A stretch of DNA of 64,000 nucleotides from Macrobrachium rosenbergii (Eukaryota > Arthropoda > Malacostraca > Decapoda > Palaemonidae): assembly GCF_040412425.1 (NCBI RefSeq), contig NC_089781.1, forward strand, positions 56,513,468-56,577,467, in the 5' to 3' direction. Shown one piece after another: positions 44,727 to 55,010 of the stretch. The notes under the pieces are model-generated. The model ran no database searches and had not been told where the DNA came from. It was given only the letters and a program-made list of their open reading frames with translations. A program made the translations under genes and the position numbers. Position 1 is the stretch's first letter; every line of letters begins with the position of its first letter.

Positions 44727-45760
44727 AGCGGTTCCACCAGGCAGTTCATTCCCTGTCTTCACGGCTGGAGGTTATCCACCATCTCTTGCAAGCGAGAGGC
44801 TTTTCGCGTCGCACAGCAACAGAGATGGCAGGATACCTCAGGTGATCCTCCGCAGCGGTATACCAGGGAAAGTGGTCAGCCTTCTGTGGTTGGTGTTGTC
44901 GAAGGGGTATTTCTCCGGTCGGAGCTACTGTTCAGTAGGTCGCGGACTTCCTCGTCTTCCTTCGACGAGAGAGGCTTCTCTCCGTTTCAGCCATGAAAGG
45001 CTACCGCGCCGCGCTTGGCCTAGTCTCGCGCCTGAAAGGAGTAGACATCTCTTTCGAGATATCTCTACTAATGAGAAGCTTCGAAAGGTCTTGCCCACCC
45101 AGGGATCTCAGGCCCTCTGTGTGGGATGTGACTCTCGTCGTAAGGAGCCTGACTCGTGTGCACCGTACGAGCCTTTACAAGAGTCGTCAGACAGGGATCT
45201 GACCCTCAAGACCGTCTTCCTGCTAGCCCTAGCATCGGCGAAGAGAGTTGGCGAACTTCACGGACTTTCCTTTGATGTTAAACACTCGAGGGGATGGGGA
45301 TCAGTTACGCTTGATTTCGTCCCGGATTTCGTAGCGAAGACTCAGAATCCTTCGGTCCCTGATGCACGGTTCGAGTCCTTCACGATCCCCTCCCTAGAGG
45401 ACTTTGTAGTTAATGAACCAGATGAGAAGCTTACTGTGTCCTGTTAGAGTGCTGCAGCACTATCTGAAGAGGACTTGACACTTCCGGCCGACGACTCTTC
45501 GTTAGTACTGGCTCGACCAAGAAAGAAGTGTCCAAGAACGCCATCTCTTTCTGGCTTCGTGAGATGATAAGGAGAGCGTACTCTACTGCAGGAGAAGACG
45601 ACACCGGTACGCTTCGTCCGAGAGCTCACGAGGTCTGCAGCATTGGTCCGTCCCTCGCATTCCGGAAGAATATGTCGATGTCATAGGTGCTGAAGGCGGG
45701 TGTGTGGTCCCAGCAGACTACTTTCACCTCCTTCTACCTCCGGGATGTAGCACACAAGTC
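44581..45760 (+). pseudogene. Tyrosine recombinase, DIRS family III
   Basis: Opens with ILVAPKWPQAVWYPDLLAL, the usual start of DIRS recombinases. LALASAKRVGELHGLSFDVK holds the first catalytic Arg, followed by FVPDFVAKTQNPS. The main frame stops at 45447. The rest (VSKNAISFWLREMIRRAYST) is in another frame, with the box AHEVCSIGPSLAFRKNMS at about 45620-45680. There the normally invariant HxxR Arg is Cys, a CGC to TGC change. The Tyr region TTFTSFYLRDVA is at about 45718-45750, after an in-frame TAG. Dead copy. Confidence 0.8.
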
Positions 45761-46254
45761 CTTGGACACTTTTTCCTTGGGTCCTGTGGTAGCTGCTCAA
45801 CAAGTTGTGTAACTTACCCGGCTCCTCTAACAGGACAGGTTACATCTCGCCTAAGTTGTACGGTTGTGATTGGGAGAATGAATGTGGAGTGACTGGCCTC
45901 TCTTCTTTCTCCCCATCCTGGCTCTCTTCCCACGGGCAGGGAGCGGACGTGCCGTTACAAGCTGGATCTGGCGGTCGATGCAGGTAAGCACCCAACGGGA
46001 GCACCCAATGCTTGTATTTGCCTTTATGTCATCCGACATCAAGTTCTTCCTAGCCTACTTTGCATGAACTGACGTTTCCTCTTTCACGCAAAGGGACCCA
46101 GAAGTTTGATCCTGCGTTTCTTACAACCCGATCTTTTGTCAGAGGCAGTTTTTTCCCTTCCTCCCTCTCACGACCAGGAAGGGAAGACAAGGTGGTGAAC
46201 TCCAGTCAGTTCATAGAGACTCACTCAGATTCTTCCCTCCAATCAGTAAGTCTC

Positions 46255-46591
46255 CTAATGTAAAGGACCGAGGGTTTGTTTATTGTGTCGGAACAAATCA
46301 CAATTTTTAAAGTAAATTGTATTTTTCCTAACTATGCAAACCCGAGGTCCTTTACACTTTATGCCCACCTCATGCCACCCCTCAATCTGATACCTGGGCC
46401 GAGAGGCAAATTGGAATGTTTACATCTGGGCAGGCGGTACTCCCGCCCCCCCGGACAGTAATCAACTGCCTAACCACCTTGTTTGAAGTTCAACGGCCGT
46501 TTCCAGCCTACGCCTGAAAGTAATCCCTAATGTAAAGGACCTCTGGTTTGTGTAGTTAGGAAAAATACAATTTACTTTAAAAATTGTGATA
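46255..46591 (+). repeat. ICR and right terminal repeat, DIRS family III plus copy
   Basis: TTATTGTGTCGGAACAAATC joins the two ends (ICR). The right repeat then runs from GTAAATTGTATTTTTCCTAA to its near-inverse GGAAAAATACAATTTACTTT and ends AAAATTGTGAT. It is directly comparable with 13511-13770 and 10210-10502. Confidence 0.8.
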
Positions 46592-46639
46592 TTGATGGAT
46601 GTTCGTTTTGCAGCCTATGGTGAGCAGCTTCTGCGTGAT

Positions 46640-47330
46640 TGTTTGTCTTATCTTTGTCATTTAGATAGCGTTGATAGACATTCTACATGTTCAACGGAAA
46701 ACGGGTAAAGACGTCTGGCATTGCCCCTTCAGTTCATTCTTCCAACGTAATTGTCTTCTAACCAATCCAGAACTTGAAGTTATTATGGAAGCTCATCAGC
46801 CAGATCTGCAACAGCAGCAGTAGTACATTCTGGCAGAAGAAATGCTGAGGCAATTATCATTTTAGCACTCAGAGCAAAATTGGCATCAGTATTATATTGC
46901 TGAGATAATCCCAGAGATGTTCATTTTTTGTGTACATTTTGAGCAAAGTGGAAAAAGCAGCCCCAAATTTCAACAGATGGGAAATGATATTGAAGACTTA
47001 TGAAATACCATTTCCTTCTCACGAGTGTTCATAGAACTATAGCTAGGCATGACTCCTTGACATGCTTCAATTACATTTCCTGAGCACTCATTAATCACTA
47101 CAGATGTTTGTTCTCTTGTTTCTGTAGCCGGCAACTTTATTTTTGAAATTGTTTTTTCTTTTTCCACTGAGCTGGGTCAGTGTTATGCGCATGCTCGTTT
47201 ATATGTTTTACAATTTCATCATTCTTCACATGAATTCCCGTCTTGCATAACCTTCTTTCGCATCTCCAGAAGTGTATGACATTATCAGCATAAAGTCTGT
47301 CAAAAACATATATACCCATCACTCACATAT
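46640..47330 (-). pseudogene. FLYWCH-zinc-finger / MULE-type transposase remnant
   Basis: 47322-47180 (minus) reads YVFDRLYADNVIHFWRCERR and CKTGIHVKNDEIVKHINEHA. This is a FLYWCH domain with WRC...C...H.H, although the usual first aromatic residues are degraded. 47167-46970 gives the helical linker INECSGNVIEACQGVMPSYS that follows FLYWCH in MULE-like proteins. About 46900-46640 has ALKMIIASAFLLPE and, in a shifted frame, VLDWLEDNYVGRM, like the C-terminal tail of such transposases. The central DDE domain is absent and frames are broken. Confidence 0.65.
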
Positions 47331-47583
47331 TTCTCTTTTCCGTGTTGTGAGTGTGTCTCAATTGCCATTGTAGAAGAGGTATTGTTACTGAACATTCTAC
47401 AATGTAAACTTAAACTTTATTATTTCCCAAAAAGGTGATTTTTTTTACGATTATTAGGTGTTGTTGTACATGAAATAGCTTACATCCATTTAAAATAATT
47501 ACATCCATTAAATAACATATTTGTAAAAAGGAAACAATCCAACTGGCAAAGTGCCAGCCCTTATAGACAAAGTAACTACTGAT

Positions 47584-47585
<2 letters not shown>
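47331..47585. other. AT-rich spacer, nothing recognised
   Basis: Short AT-rich sequence between the FLYWCH remnant and a (GA)n tract. No feature seen. Confidence 0.5.

Positions 47586-47627
<42 letters not shown>
47586..47627. repeat. (GA)n microsatellite
   Basis: A 42-bp pure GA run at the truncated left edge of DIRS element IV. Confidence 0.95.
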
Positions 47628-47628
<1 letters not shown>

Positions 47629-47639
47629 ATTGGGTAGTG

Positions 47640-48270
47640 AAAGTTCTGCAGGAGGGATACTCTATTCCCTTCAAGTAGAGGCCTCCCTTAGTCAACACAC
47701 CCGTGGCATTGACGGCCTTCTTTGTAGGATCGGAGAGGTTTTCAGCCATCTCAGAGGAAGTCTCTTCCCTCCTCAGAAAAGGGATGATAGAGGTAGTCGA
47801 AGATATTGGGTTGACGGGGTTTTACAACTGTCTGTTTGTGGTACCCAGGAGGATGGAGACTGGTTCTCAATGTGAGTGCTATGAATTTCTTCATGGAAAA
47901 GACGAAATTCCATATGGAAACAGCCCAATCCGTCCTGGCATCCATTCGTCAGGGAGACTGGATGGTCTCCTCAACATGTAGGATGCATACTTTCACATTC
48001 CCATTCATCAAGACTCGAGGAAGTACCTCAGGTAGCCAAGTGTTTCAGTTTCAAGCCCTCTGTTTTGGCATGTCAACAGCCCCACAAGTTTTTACATATG
48101 TTCTCGCTCCCCTGGCAAGATGGCTCCATTTATTGGGCATCAACATCTTGCGCTATCTGGATAACTGGTTACTTCATTCATCCACGAAAGAACAGTGCAT
48201 GGAGGACCTTTGGAAAATCCTATCGCTGACGCAAGACCTGGGTTTATTGTTGAACCTGCACAAATCCTAG
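47640..48270 (+). pseudogene. Reverse transcriptase, DIRS element IV
   Basis: Pieces in two frames read SSLLRKGMIEVVEDIGLTGF, METAQSVLASIRQGDWMVS (just before motif A, where the Asp region is decayed), VFQFQALCFGMSTAPQVFT (motif B) and NILRYLDNWLLHSS. The last should be YLDD; here the second catalytic Asp is Asn. A stop follows LNLHKS at 48268. Confidence 0.8.
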
Positions 48271-48297
48271 CTGACTCCTTCTCAGGAGATTCTCTAT

Positions 48298-49290
48298 TTG
48301 GGGATGAAGATAGATGCTCAGAATTTTTGGGCTTTTCCACCCCACAGGAGAGTAGAAGACTGTCTGAGAAAAGTCGACCTGTTCCTAGCCCTTCGTTCTT
48401 GCTCAACCACCCAATGGATGAGTCTGCTGGGCACCCTGGCGTCCATGGAACAGTTTGTAAGGCTGGGAAGACTACACATGAGAACCATACAATTTTTTCT
48501 AAGGATCAACTGGGATTGGAAGATTCATCAAGACATGTGCATTTTTCTGATAATGCAAGAGATCAAGGAGGACCTGCGTTGGTGGAACTCCGCAGAAAAG
48601 TTGATGGAAGGGAAGTCTCTTCTCACTGTGAAACCTGGCCTAGACTACTTCTCCAACTCTTTGGATCTAGGTTGGGGAGCTCTCTGGGATGTGGTCTTGA
48701 GAAGAGAATAAGTTGCACATTAACCTCAAGGAGTTAAAAGCAATATATTATTTGGGACTACTAAATTTTTTAATGGAATCCGCACCAAGATGGTAACGGT
48801 ACATGCGGACAGCATGACGGCATTAGCATGCATCAGGCTTCAAGGGGGAATTCCCTTACTCTCTCTCTCTGCGAGACAGCGAAGGATCTACTTCTTCGGG
48901 CAGATCTGAACCAGACAAACTGATGACATGATTCATTCAGGGGAAGTTCAATGTGGTGTTGGACGAACTGAGCCGTCACAGACAGATCCTCCCTACGGAG
49001 TGGACCCTGCACCGTCGTGTTTGTGCCGATCTATGGAAACTGTGGGGCGAACCAACCCTGGATTTATTCGCGACATCCAGGAATCATTGGCTTCCTCTGT
49101 TCTGCTCCCCTTTTCTGGATCCTCTAGCATGGGCGACAGACGCCATGCTACAGGGTTGGTCCAAACTGGATCTTTATGCCTTCCCTTCGTTTGGAATGAT
49201 ATGGGAGGTTCTGAACAAACTTCAGTCTCACCAGAACATCAAGATGACCCTAATACTGTAGCTCTGTTTTGGCCTTGGAAAGATTGGTTT
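48298..49290 (+). pseudogene. Thumb, RNase H and connector, DIRS element IV
   Basis: 48298-48711 codes for ILYLGMKIDAQN-type thumb sequence, QWMSLLGTLASMEQFVRLGR and LDYFSNSLDLGWGALW, where the RNase H TDAS Asp is lost. Further decayed RNase H lies at 48720-48960. The connector TEWTLHRRVCADLWKLWGE, LDLFATSRNHWLP and WSKLDLYAFP is at 48970-49180, and FWPWKDWF ends at the insertion point of element V. Confidence 0.75.
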
Positions 49291-49475
49291 GTTCATGAGA
49301 CTTACCTGCCAGATATATATATAGCTGTATTCTCCGAAGGTCCGACAGAATTTCAAACAACGGCATTTCAGGAGGTTCCATCAGGTGGTTAGTACCCATT
49401 CCCGCCCTGGGAGGCAGGTATCAGGAACCATTCCCATTTTCTATTCAGATTTTCTCTGTCGCGGACTGTCAACAC
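49291..49475 (+). repeat. Left terminal repeat, DIRS element V
   Basis: Complement of 55560-55745: shared CAGATATATATATAGCTGTA, GGTCCGACAGAATTTC, GGTGGTTAGTACCCATTCCC and TCAGGAACCATTCCCATTTT. A block of about 29 bp in the middle (about 49354-49382) differs completely from the other repeat; see findings. Confidence 0.8.
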
Positions 49476-49639
49476 CTGTTGTCAGTTCCTCCGCCATTTG
49501 GATTTCAAAATTTGTTGTCACTTAAGTATTTTGGTTGTTTTTGGCATTCGACTGGATCTGTGACTTGGCATCGCTCTTTGTGGACCGTTTTTGATTTTGC
49601 TTTTGGCTTTTCTTATAATTAAGATGTCTTACCTCTAGC

Positions 49640-52270
49640 TATCGAGTCTGTAGCTTGGGTTGAATGTAAGGTGAGGCTATCAAGACTTTGATAGTTCCTC
49701 ACTCTTTATGTATGATATGTAATGTTCAATGCTCTATGATAATCTGGTAATGAATGTGTGGGATTGTCTGAGGGTGAGTGGAAGAAATATGAAGCCTATA
49801 TGCTTTAATTGGAGCGTGATAGGCTGAGAAGAAATCTTCCTCCTAGAGTGCATCCTTAGTTGGACAGTCAGGGTTTTCTCCTACTAGTAACCCTGTAGTA
49901 AATTTATTACTAACCCTGTAGTTTGTTGCTGCAGAAGGTAATTCCTGGCTCTTGTCTAGAGTCAATGCGTGCTCTTGAAACTAAAGTGAATGCAATTCAA
50001 ACGCATAGTGTTAGTGCTTAGTGCCCCAAGTGTTGTGGAGGGGGCGTCAGATCGAAGAGGATAATGCCTCTAGGCCTGGACCTCTGTCGAACTCCCAGGA
50101 CCAGGGAGGGGGCATGTCAAAAGCCGCATGAGGGTTATCTTTGGCTTCCCACCGATCTGGCGTCCTTCGGCAGGTCCTGATGACCTACCCAGGCTGCCAG
50201 GGATCGTGCTCAGCACGCATCCTGAAGGACCTGCTTTTGGAGGTCCGACACGTCCTCCCGCCTGGGTTGGAGCTCTCGGTTGGACTCTCGCCCTCTTAAG
50301 AGAGCTTAGAGGAGAGGGCGCTTCACGTCCTCTTCCTCTAAACGTTTGTCCTCTTCCCCTAAAGTTGCGTGGATATTCCTCTGCAGAAGAAATAAAGTGT
50401 TTTTCGAATGATCACTCTACTCGACCCCCTGTCGCGCTAAGGCAACTGGGCTAGAGCTTTTCCCCTGTGGAAGGAAGTGATACGTCTCTAAGCCCTTTCC
50501 TTCTCATCAGGTTCAGCCCTTCTCCCTGAGATAGTGGCTTCTCCAACGTTATATTGATTTTGTTGGGTTTGCAACAACAGCTGGATGCTCTCATGAACCT
50601 TTCAAGATCTTCTGCCTGTTAAGAGGTACAGACTTTCACCTTCGTCTCCCGGGGCAACGATATTGATGCGTCTGTCGGCCTAGAGAGAGTGTTTAGTGGC
50701 TTCCTATTCGTCTTCCCGAGTTGAGGTGTTGGCCTTTTCTCTTGTCTCGCGCCAGGATCTTGCTCTTCGTTGCTTCTCACGCTTCACGTCCTCACCTTGG
50801 CTTGAGTAGAGGCGTTCCATGGCGCTTCGCGCACGCCACGCTGTGACTCTCTTCTGAGTACTGAGCCACCAACAGGAGCCTCTATCCGTCACGCCATGAC
50901 GCTCTCTCACTAGGTAAGTATAGCTTCAAGTCTTGTGTTGACACCGCTCCAGTTGTTCATCATGTTCTCAACTACCCGCTTCAACATCTGATGTCCTTCT
51001 TAATTTAGCCAGTACTTGATGTCCAGTACATTACCTAATTGGAACGATACAGAGAAGATTAGCATGGCTCTTACTTAGGATGACAAATAATCGTGAAGCG
51101 TTCCACATTTTTTATGTTTACTATCATATATACTCTAGCTGACGACTCCTTCTTCGTTCGCAGGAGTTCCCGCTTACGTGTCGGCCGAATCGGGTCTACT
51201 TTCACCACTCACTCAAGACCCACCAGCTGCGGAAGAACATCCTCTTTCGTCACAGCCTTTGTATGAAGAGAAACTTCTTTCGTCTTCTTCTTCCTCTGAT
51301 TATCAGACTCTGGCTTTTTTTTTAAGGATCTGTTTCCTGAGACTTTTCAACCGTCGACTCCTCTCTCCACCTTCGCAGTTGTCTTTGTCTTAAGGGACGT
51401 TTGTGAAAAAATCGAAATAAAATTTTCTGGGATATTTTATATATGGCATCATACATATCCTGACTATCTTCTCAGAAAGTTTTATTTAAAAGTTCGCCAC
51501 AGTTAGAAGTTATAAACAAAACAGTAACCTATCATAGTCAAATTACATTTTTGTCATATAATGTAATGATATTGTCAGTATATCGGTGGTAATTTCCTTT
51601 TAGCTATGAAATAATATCTAATGCGATCTATGGCAACCCTGTGGACATAACTCTTATGCGCAGTTGAAGACAGGAATGCCGTTAGGGCAGTCAGTGGCAG
51701 TCAGTCAGTAGCAGCTCAGAGCTTGACTAAGTATGACAAACGCTGGCCAACCTCAGCCTGTTTTGACACTGTTTCGCTTCATTTAGCTTCATTTAACCTG
51801 AAGTTATATTACTTTGCAGGTCTATTTTTTTGGCTTTTCATTATGTCATAAAAACATCAAACTGTGTAACGAAGAAATAAATACACAGAGAAGCAAAAAA
51901 TATCGTTTTTCTCAAAACTAAAGTTATCGACATTCAAACTGCATCTCCTTCATAACGCTTGCTCCGATCTCAGATACAAAAAGTAAACGAAAGCTAAATG
52001 TTTGCATAACAAAGGGGCTTCCATGGGAAGCAACACGAGACCCGCACCACGAGAGAGAGTTTTTTTCCCGAAGGAATGTCACTTCCAAGAGAGGTAGCAA
52101 GTGACTCCCTTCATCTCCAGACTCCCTTTGCAGTGGCTTCATTTTGCTTCTTCGCCTGGAAAGAGTGAGGGGCAGACTTTTGGTCCCTCCTACTGTTATA
52201 GAGAGGTTACTTGATTCCCTTCCTGTCTCCTCTTTTTGTTTTTGTTTCCCAACTGCCTTCCTGTCAAACA
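49640..52270 (+). pseudogene. Decayed gag region, DIRS element V
   Basis: Recognisable parts are NECVGLSEGEWKKYEAYM and LERDRLRRN-like sequence at about 49750-49840, similar to the orphan gag-like ORF at 30519. Ser/Arg-rich pieces follow (SKRLSSSPKVAW near 50340; VPAYVSAESGLLSPLTQD from about 51167). A GTAAGT at 50920 and TTCGTTCGCAG before 51164 could be intron borders of about 240 bp enclosing the U6-like sequence. Frames are too broken for a protein model. Confidence 0.45.
51012..51113 (+). ncRNA. U6 snRNA-like sequence
   Basis: The core AATTGGAACGATACAGAGAA, GATTAGCATGG, AGGATGAC and TCGTGAAGCGTTCCACATTT follows U6 in order, including the ACAGAGA box that pairs with 5' splice sites and the AGC that pairs with U2. 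The 5' stem-loop is changed in sequence but still pairs (GTACT...AGTAC where U6 usually has GTGCT...AGCAC). A run of six T ends it, like a polymerase III terminator. It is a few bases shorter than typical U6, the internal stem region is altered (CTCTTACTTAGG), and no TATA box is visible at the expected distance upstream. It could be a variant gene or a pseudogene. Confidence 0.8.
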
Positions 52271-53000
52271 GAAAATTGTTTGACCTGCTCAACAGATGTT
52301 CGAGGAGAGCAGTGGAACAGATCTTGGACTCCTGTTCCTCGGGTTTTTACTACAGATTGTTTCTAGTCCCGAAACTTTCAGTAGGCTGGAGACCCAACTT
52401 GGGCGTCAACAGGTCTGAACAACTTGGTCGGAAGGAAAAGTTCAAGATGGAGTCCTCTCTTCAATACTAGGAGCCCTTCATCCCCAGCAAGTCGATTGGA
52501 TGGTATCTTTGGATCTCCAAGATACTTATCTTCACGCCCCAATTCATCCCGTTCGTGAAGTATCTCAGGTTGTCTTGGGGGACTAGGCGTACCAGTTCAG
52601 GGCTCTCTGCTTTGGACTCTGCACAACGGCCATACCACGTTGAAAACACCGCTTCTCGTCCGATCAGCGAAGTTAAGCAACGTTGGGTCTGGTCAGTACT
52701 TGGATGGTTGACCGCCTGGGAACACCAGATGCTGTTGGCGTCACATTTTGCTCGGAGGGTGTTTACACGTCTCATGAAAAACGCCTGCGATGCAGTTGCA
52801 TCTGTCGCACGTCAGGATCTCACTCTACTTGGACGACTGGTTGATTCGAAGCGTCGTCGCGAAGGTATCTGGAGGACCTTCAGTTGACTCTGCAACTCGT
52901 GAAGTCCCTGGGACTTCTGGTCTGTGGAGAAGTCAGGCGCTGATCCCCTCACTGTCCATTGTGTCTGGGAATTCCAGATGGATTCAGCGGCTTTTATAGC
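52262..53000 (+). pseudogene. Reverse transcriptase of DIRS element V, interrupted by 5S-like DNA
   Basis: KLFDLLNRCSRRAVEQILDS and SSGFYYRLFLVPKL (fingers) are at 52262-52470. DWMVSLDLQDTYLHAPIHPV holds the motif A Asp near 52500, and YQFRALCFGLCT (motif B) ends at about 52625, where a 5S-like sequence begins. The RT resumes with VFTRLM at about 52758, and LHLSHVRISLYLDDWLIRS (motif C, both Asp) is at 52793-52850. Several frames are used even without the insertion. Confidence 0.8.
52621..52741 (+). rRNA. 5S rRNA-like sequence inside an RT reading frame
   Basis: Matches eukaryotic 5S rRNA along nearly its whole length: ACGGCCATACCACG at the 5' side, TTCTCGTCCGATCA, GAAGTTAAGCAACGTTGGG (A-box region), TACTTGGATGGTTGACC and GCCTGGGAACACC (C-box region), and GATGCTGTTGGC at the 3' side. 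CAAC near the start can pair with GTTG near the end (helix I). TTTT at 52746-52749 could serve as a polymerase III terminator. Its position between RT motifs B and C, replacing only a few codons, points to an insertion. Whether it is transcribed is unknown; its first bases merge with RT sequence. Confidence 0.85.
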
Positions 53001-53299
53001 GTCTCCGTCGCAAGAACGGCAACTTCTATGTACCTGAAAAGTTTCGGCCTTCTTGGAAAAGGAAACATGCTAGGTGAAGGAAGGAATGAGTCTGCTGGGG
53101 ACCATTTCAAGAGCTGGAGAAGTTTGTTTTCTCCAGGAGTCTGCATCTCAGGCCTCTTCAGTTCTTTTGTTGGAGAACTGACAAAGCAAGGAAGACTTGA
53201 AAGAGGAATTGAGAATTCTTCCTTATAAAAGAGAATCTGTGATGGTGGCTCGATCCAACGGAATTGCAGAAAGGGATCTCCCTCAAGCTTCACTGAACC

Positions 53300-53850
53300 C
53301 CAACCTAGTGTTGTTTTTCCGACGGGTCGTCAACAGGTTGGGGGGCAACACTAGAGGGAGGAAGTGTTAGGAACCTGGAGAGAGGAACAGGTGTCCTGAC
53401 ACATCGACTTCAAAGATTTGGCGGCTATCTTTTAGCTCTCCAATTCTTGAGGTCCAAGTTTGCAATCTGGACCAGTTCTAGCAAACTCGGACAATACTAC
53501 TTGTTCCCTGTTCAGCCTTGCAAGAGAGATTATTCTTTGAGCCTATGCTCAGTCAACATTTCGATTCTCACAAGTTTTGTTGCAGGGGCTCGAAAGGTTC
53601 GAGCAGACCTGCTCTGTTGGCGCCATCAACTCCTGCCGAAGGAATGGACCCTTCATCAGGAGGTTTGCCAAGATTTTTGGAAATTTTGGGGTCGCCATCT
53701 TGTGGATATTTTCCCGACCTCAAGAACAGCGAGGCTCCTCTATAAAGCTCATCTGTACTCTCAAGACCCTGGGGCAGTTGCGATGAGACCTGCTCTTCCT
53801 GGGATTGGACGGGAATAGATGTTTACGCCTTTTTCCCGTTCTAAATTCTG
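53300..53850 (+). pseudogene. RNase H and connector, DIRS element V
   Basis: A decayed FSDGSSTGWG-like start lies near 53310-53340 (TTTTTCCGACGGGTCGTC). GARKVRADLLCWRHQLLPKE then leads into WTLHQEVCQDFWKFWG near 53580-53690, and DVYAFFPF-like connector sequence is at 53810-53840. Frames switch at least three times. Confidence 0.65.
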
Positions 53851-53939
53851 GGAGAAGTCATACGAGAGAAGTTCGCGGCCTCACAAGGGACGAGGATGAC
53901 TCTCATCCCCACGTTTTGGCCTTGAACCACTGGTTCTCG

Positions 53940-55010
53940 GAGTTTCTCTTCTGGTTGGTAGACGTTCTGGGACCCTTCCTATGAGAGCAGACCTGCTCAT
54001 ACAAACCCACTTCACGAGATATCTTTGAATCTCCCGCTCTGAACCTGACTGCTTTCAGACTATCGAAACTTGGTCAGAGCGAAGGGTTTTTCTGGCCAGG
54101 TGGCACGGGCCATCGCTAGAGCCAGAAGTTCTTCATCTAAAGGATATATCTAATGCTAGTGAGCAACCTTCAAAGGTTGGTGTAGAAAGAAGGGTTTTTC
54201 CTCTTCCTCTATCACTGTGAGCCAGGTTGCGGATTTTCTCCTTTACTTAAGAGAAAAATTCGATATAGCAGTTCCGACTATCAAAGTGTTATCGGAGCAT
54301 GCTTTCGATTGTATTCAGACACAGAGGATTAGCTTTGTCTGACAATAAGGACCTCCACGATCTTACGAGCTCTTTAAGACGTCCAAGGTTCCTCAGCTGA
54401 TTTCCCCTGCTTGGAACTTGGACGTAATGCTCAAGTTTTTGATGTTTAGTCCTTTTGAGCCTCTCCACTCTGCATCTCTTAAGGATGTTACTCGAAAACA
54501 TTCCTCGGCGAAGAGAGTGAGAGAAGTTCGAGGCCGTCATGTGGGCTTCAAGGAACACAATGCTGTCTATTCTTTAAGCCCTAAGTTCTTGGCTAAGAAT
54601 GATAGGTCTTCTAACCCTTGGCCTAGACACTTTGAAAATAAAGGTTTAGCAGACCTTATTGGACAGGAACCTGAGGGAGTTCTATGTCCAGTTAGAGCTC
54701 TCAAGTACTACCTTAAAAGAACACAGGACACTCGTGGTCCATTGGATGTTTATGGTGTTCTGTGAGGCAACCAGTTAAACCTATGTCGAAGAATGCACTG
54801 GCATTCTTCATTAGGGACGTCATTAGGAAGACACACTCTAGTTGTGACGACTCAACTTCAAGTTGTTGAGAGTTAACATTTCGCTGGTGAGGGCAGTTGC
54901 TACCTCCATGGCGTTCAAGAAAAATATGGTACTCAGTGACATTTTTAGTGCCACATTTTGGCGAAGTCAATTCGGTGTTTGCCTCACACTCTTGGCAAGA
55001 TGTTTAGGTA
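53940..55010 (+). pseudogene. Tyrosine recombinase, DIRS element V
   Basis: The main open piece 54418-54765 has a decayed first-Arg region (HSSAKRVREVRGRHVGF), SLSPKFLAKNDRSSNPWPR and EGVLCPVRALKYYLKRTQDT. The segment with LVRAVATSMAFKKNMVLSDI follows at 54890-54950: the Arg of HxxR is kept but the His is replaced. The catalytic Tyr region beyond it is decayed. Several frameshifts. Confidence 0.75.

Larger units (their letters stand above)
43022..46591 (+). mobile_element. DIRS-like retrotransposon, family III, 5'-truncated plus copy
   Basis: Starts abruptly inside the RT N-terminal region, directly against the pogo-like element. It then has RT, RNase H, recombinase, 3' non-coding region, ICR (about 46255-46330) and right terminal repeat ending near 46591. 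Homology of the 3' part with the complement of 15545-16000 and with 9480-10502 defines the family. gag and the left repeat are missing. Confidence 0.85.

Noticed and set aside
52621..52741. Part of a functional 5S rRNA array
   Set aside because: Only one copy is present, it is embedded in an RT reading frame, and no neighbouring spacer repeats are seen.
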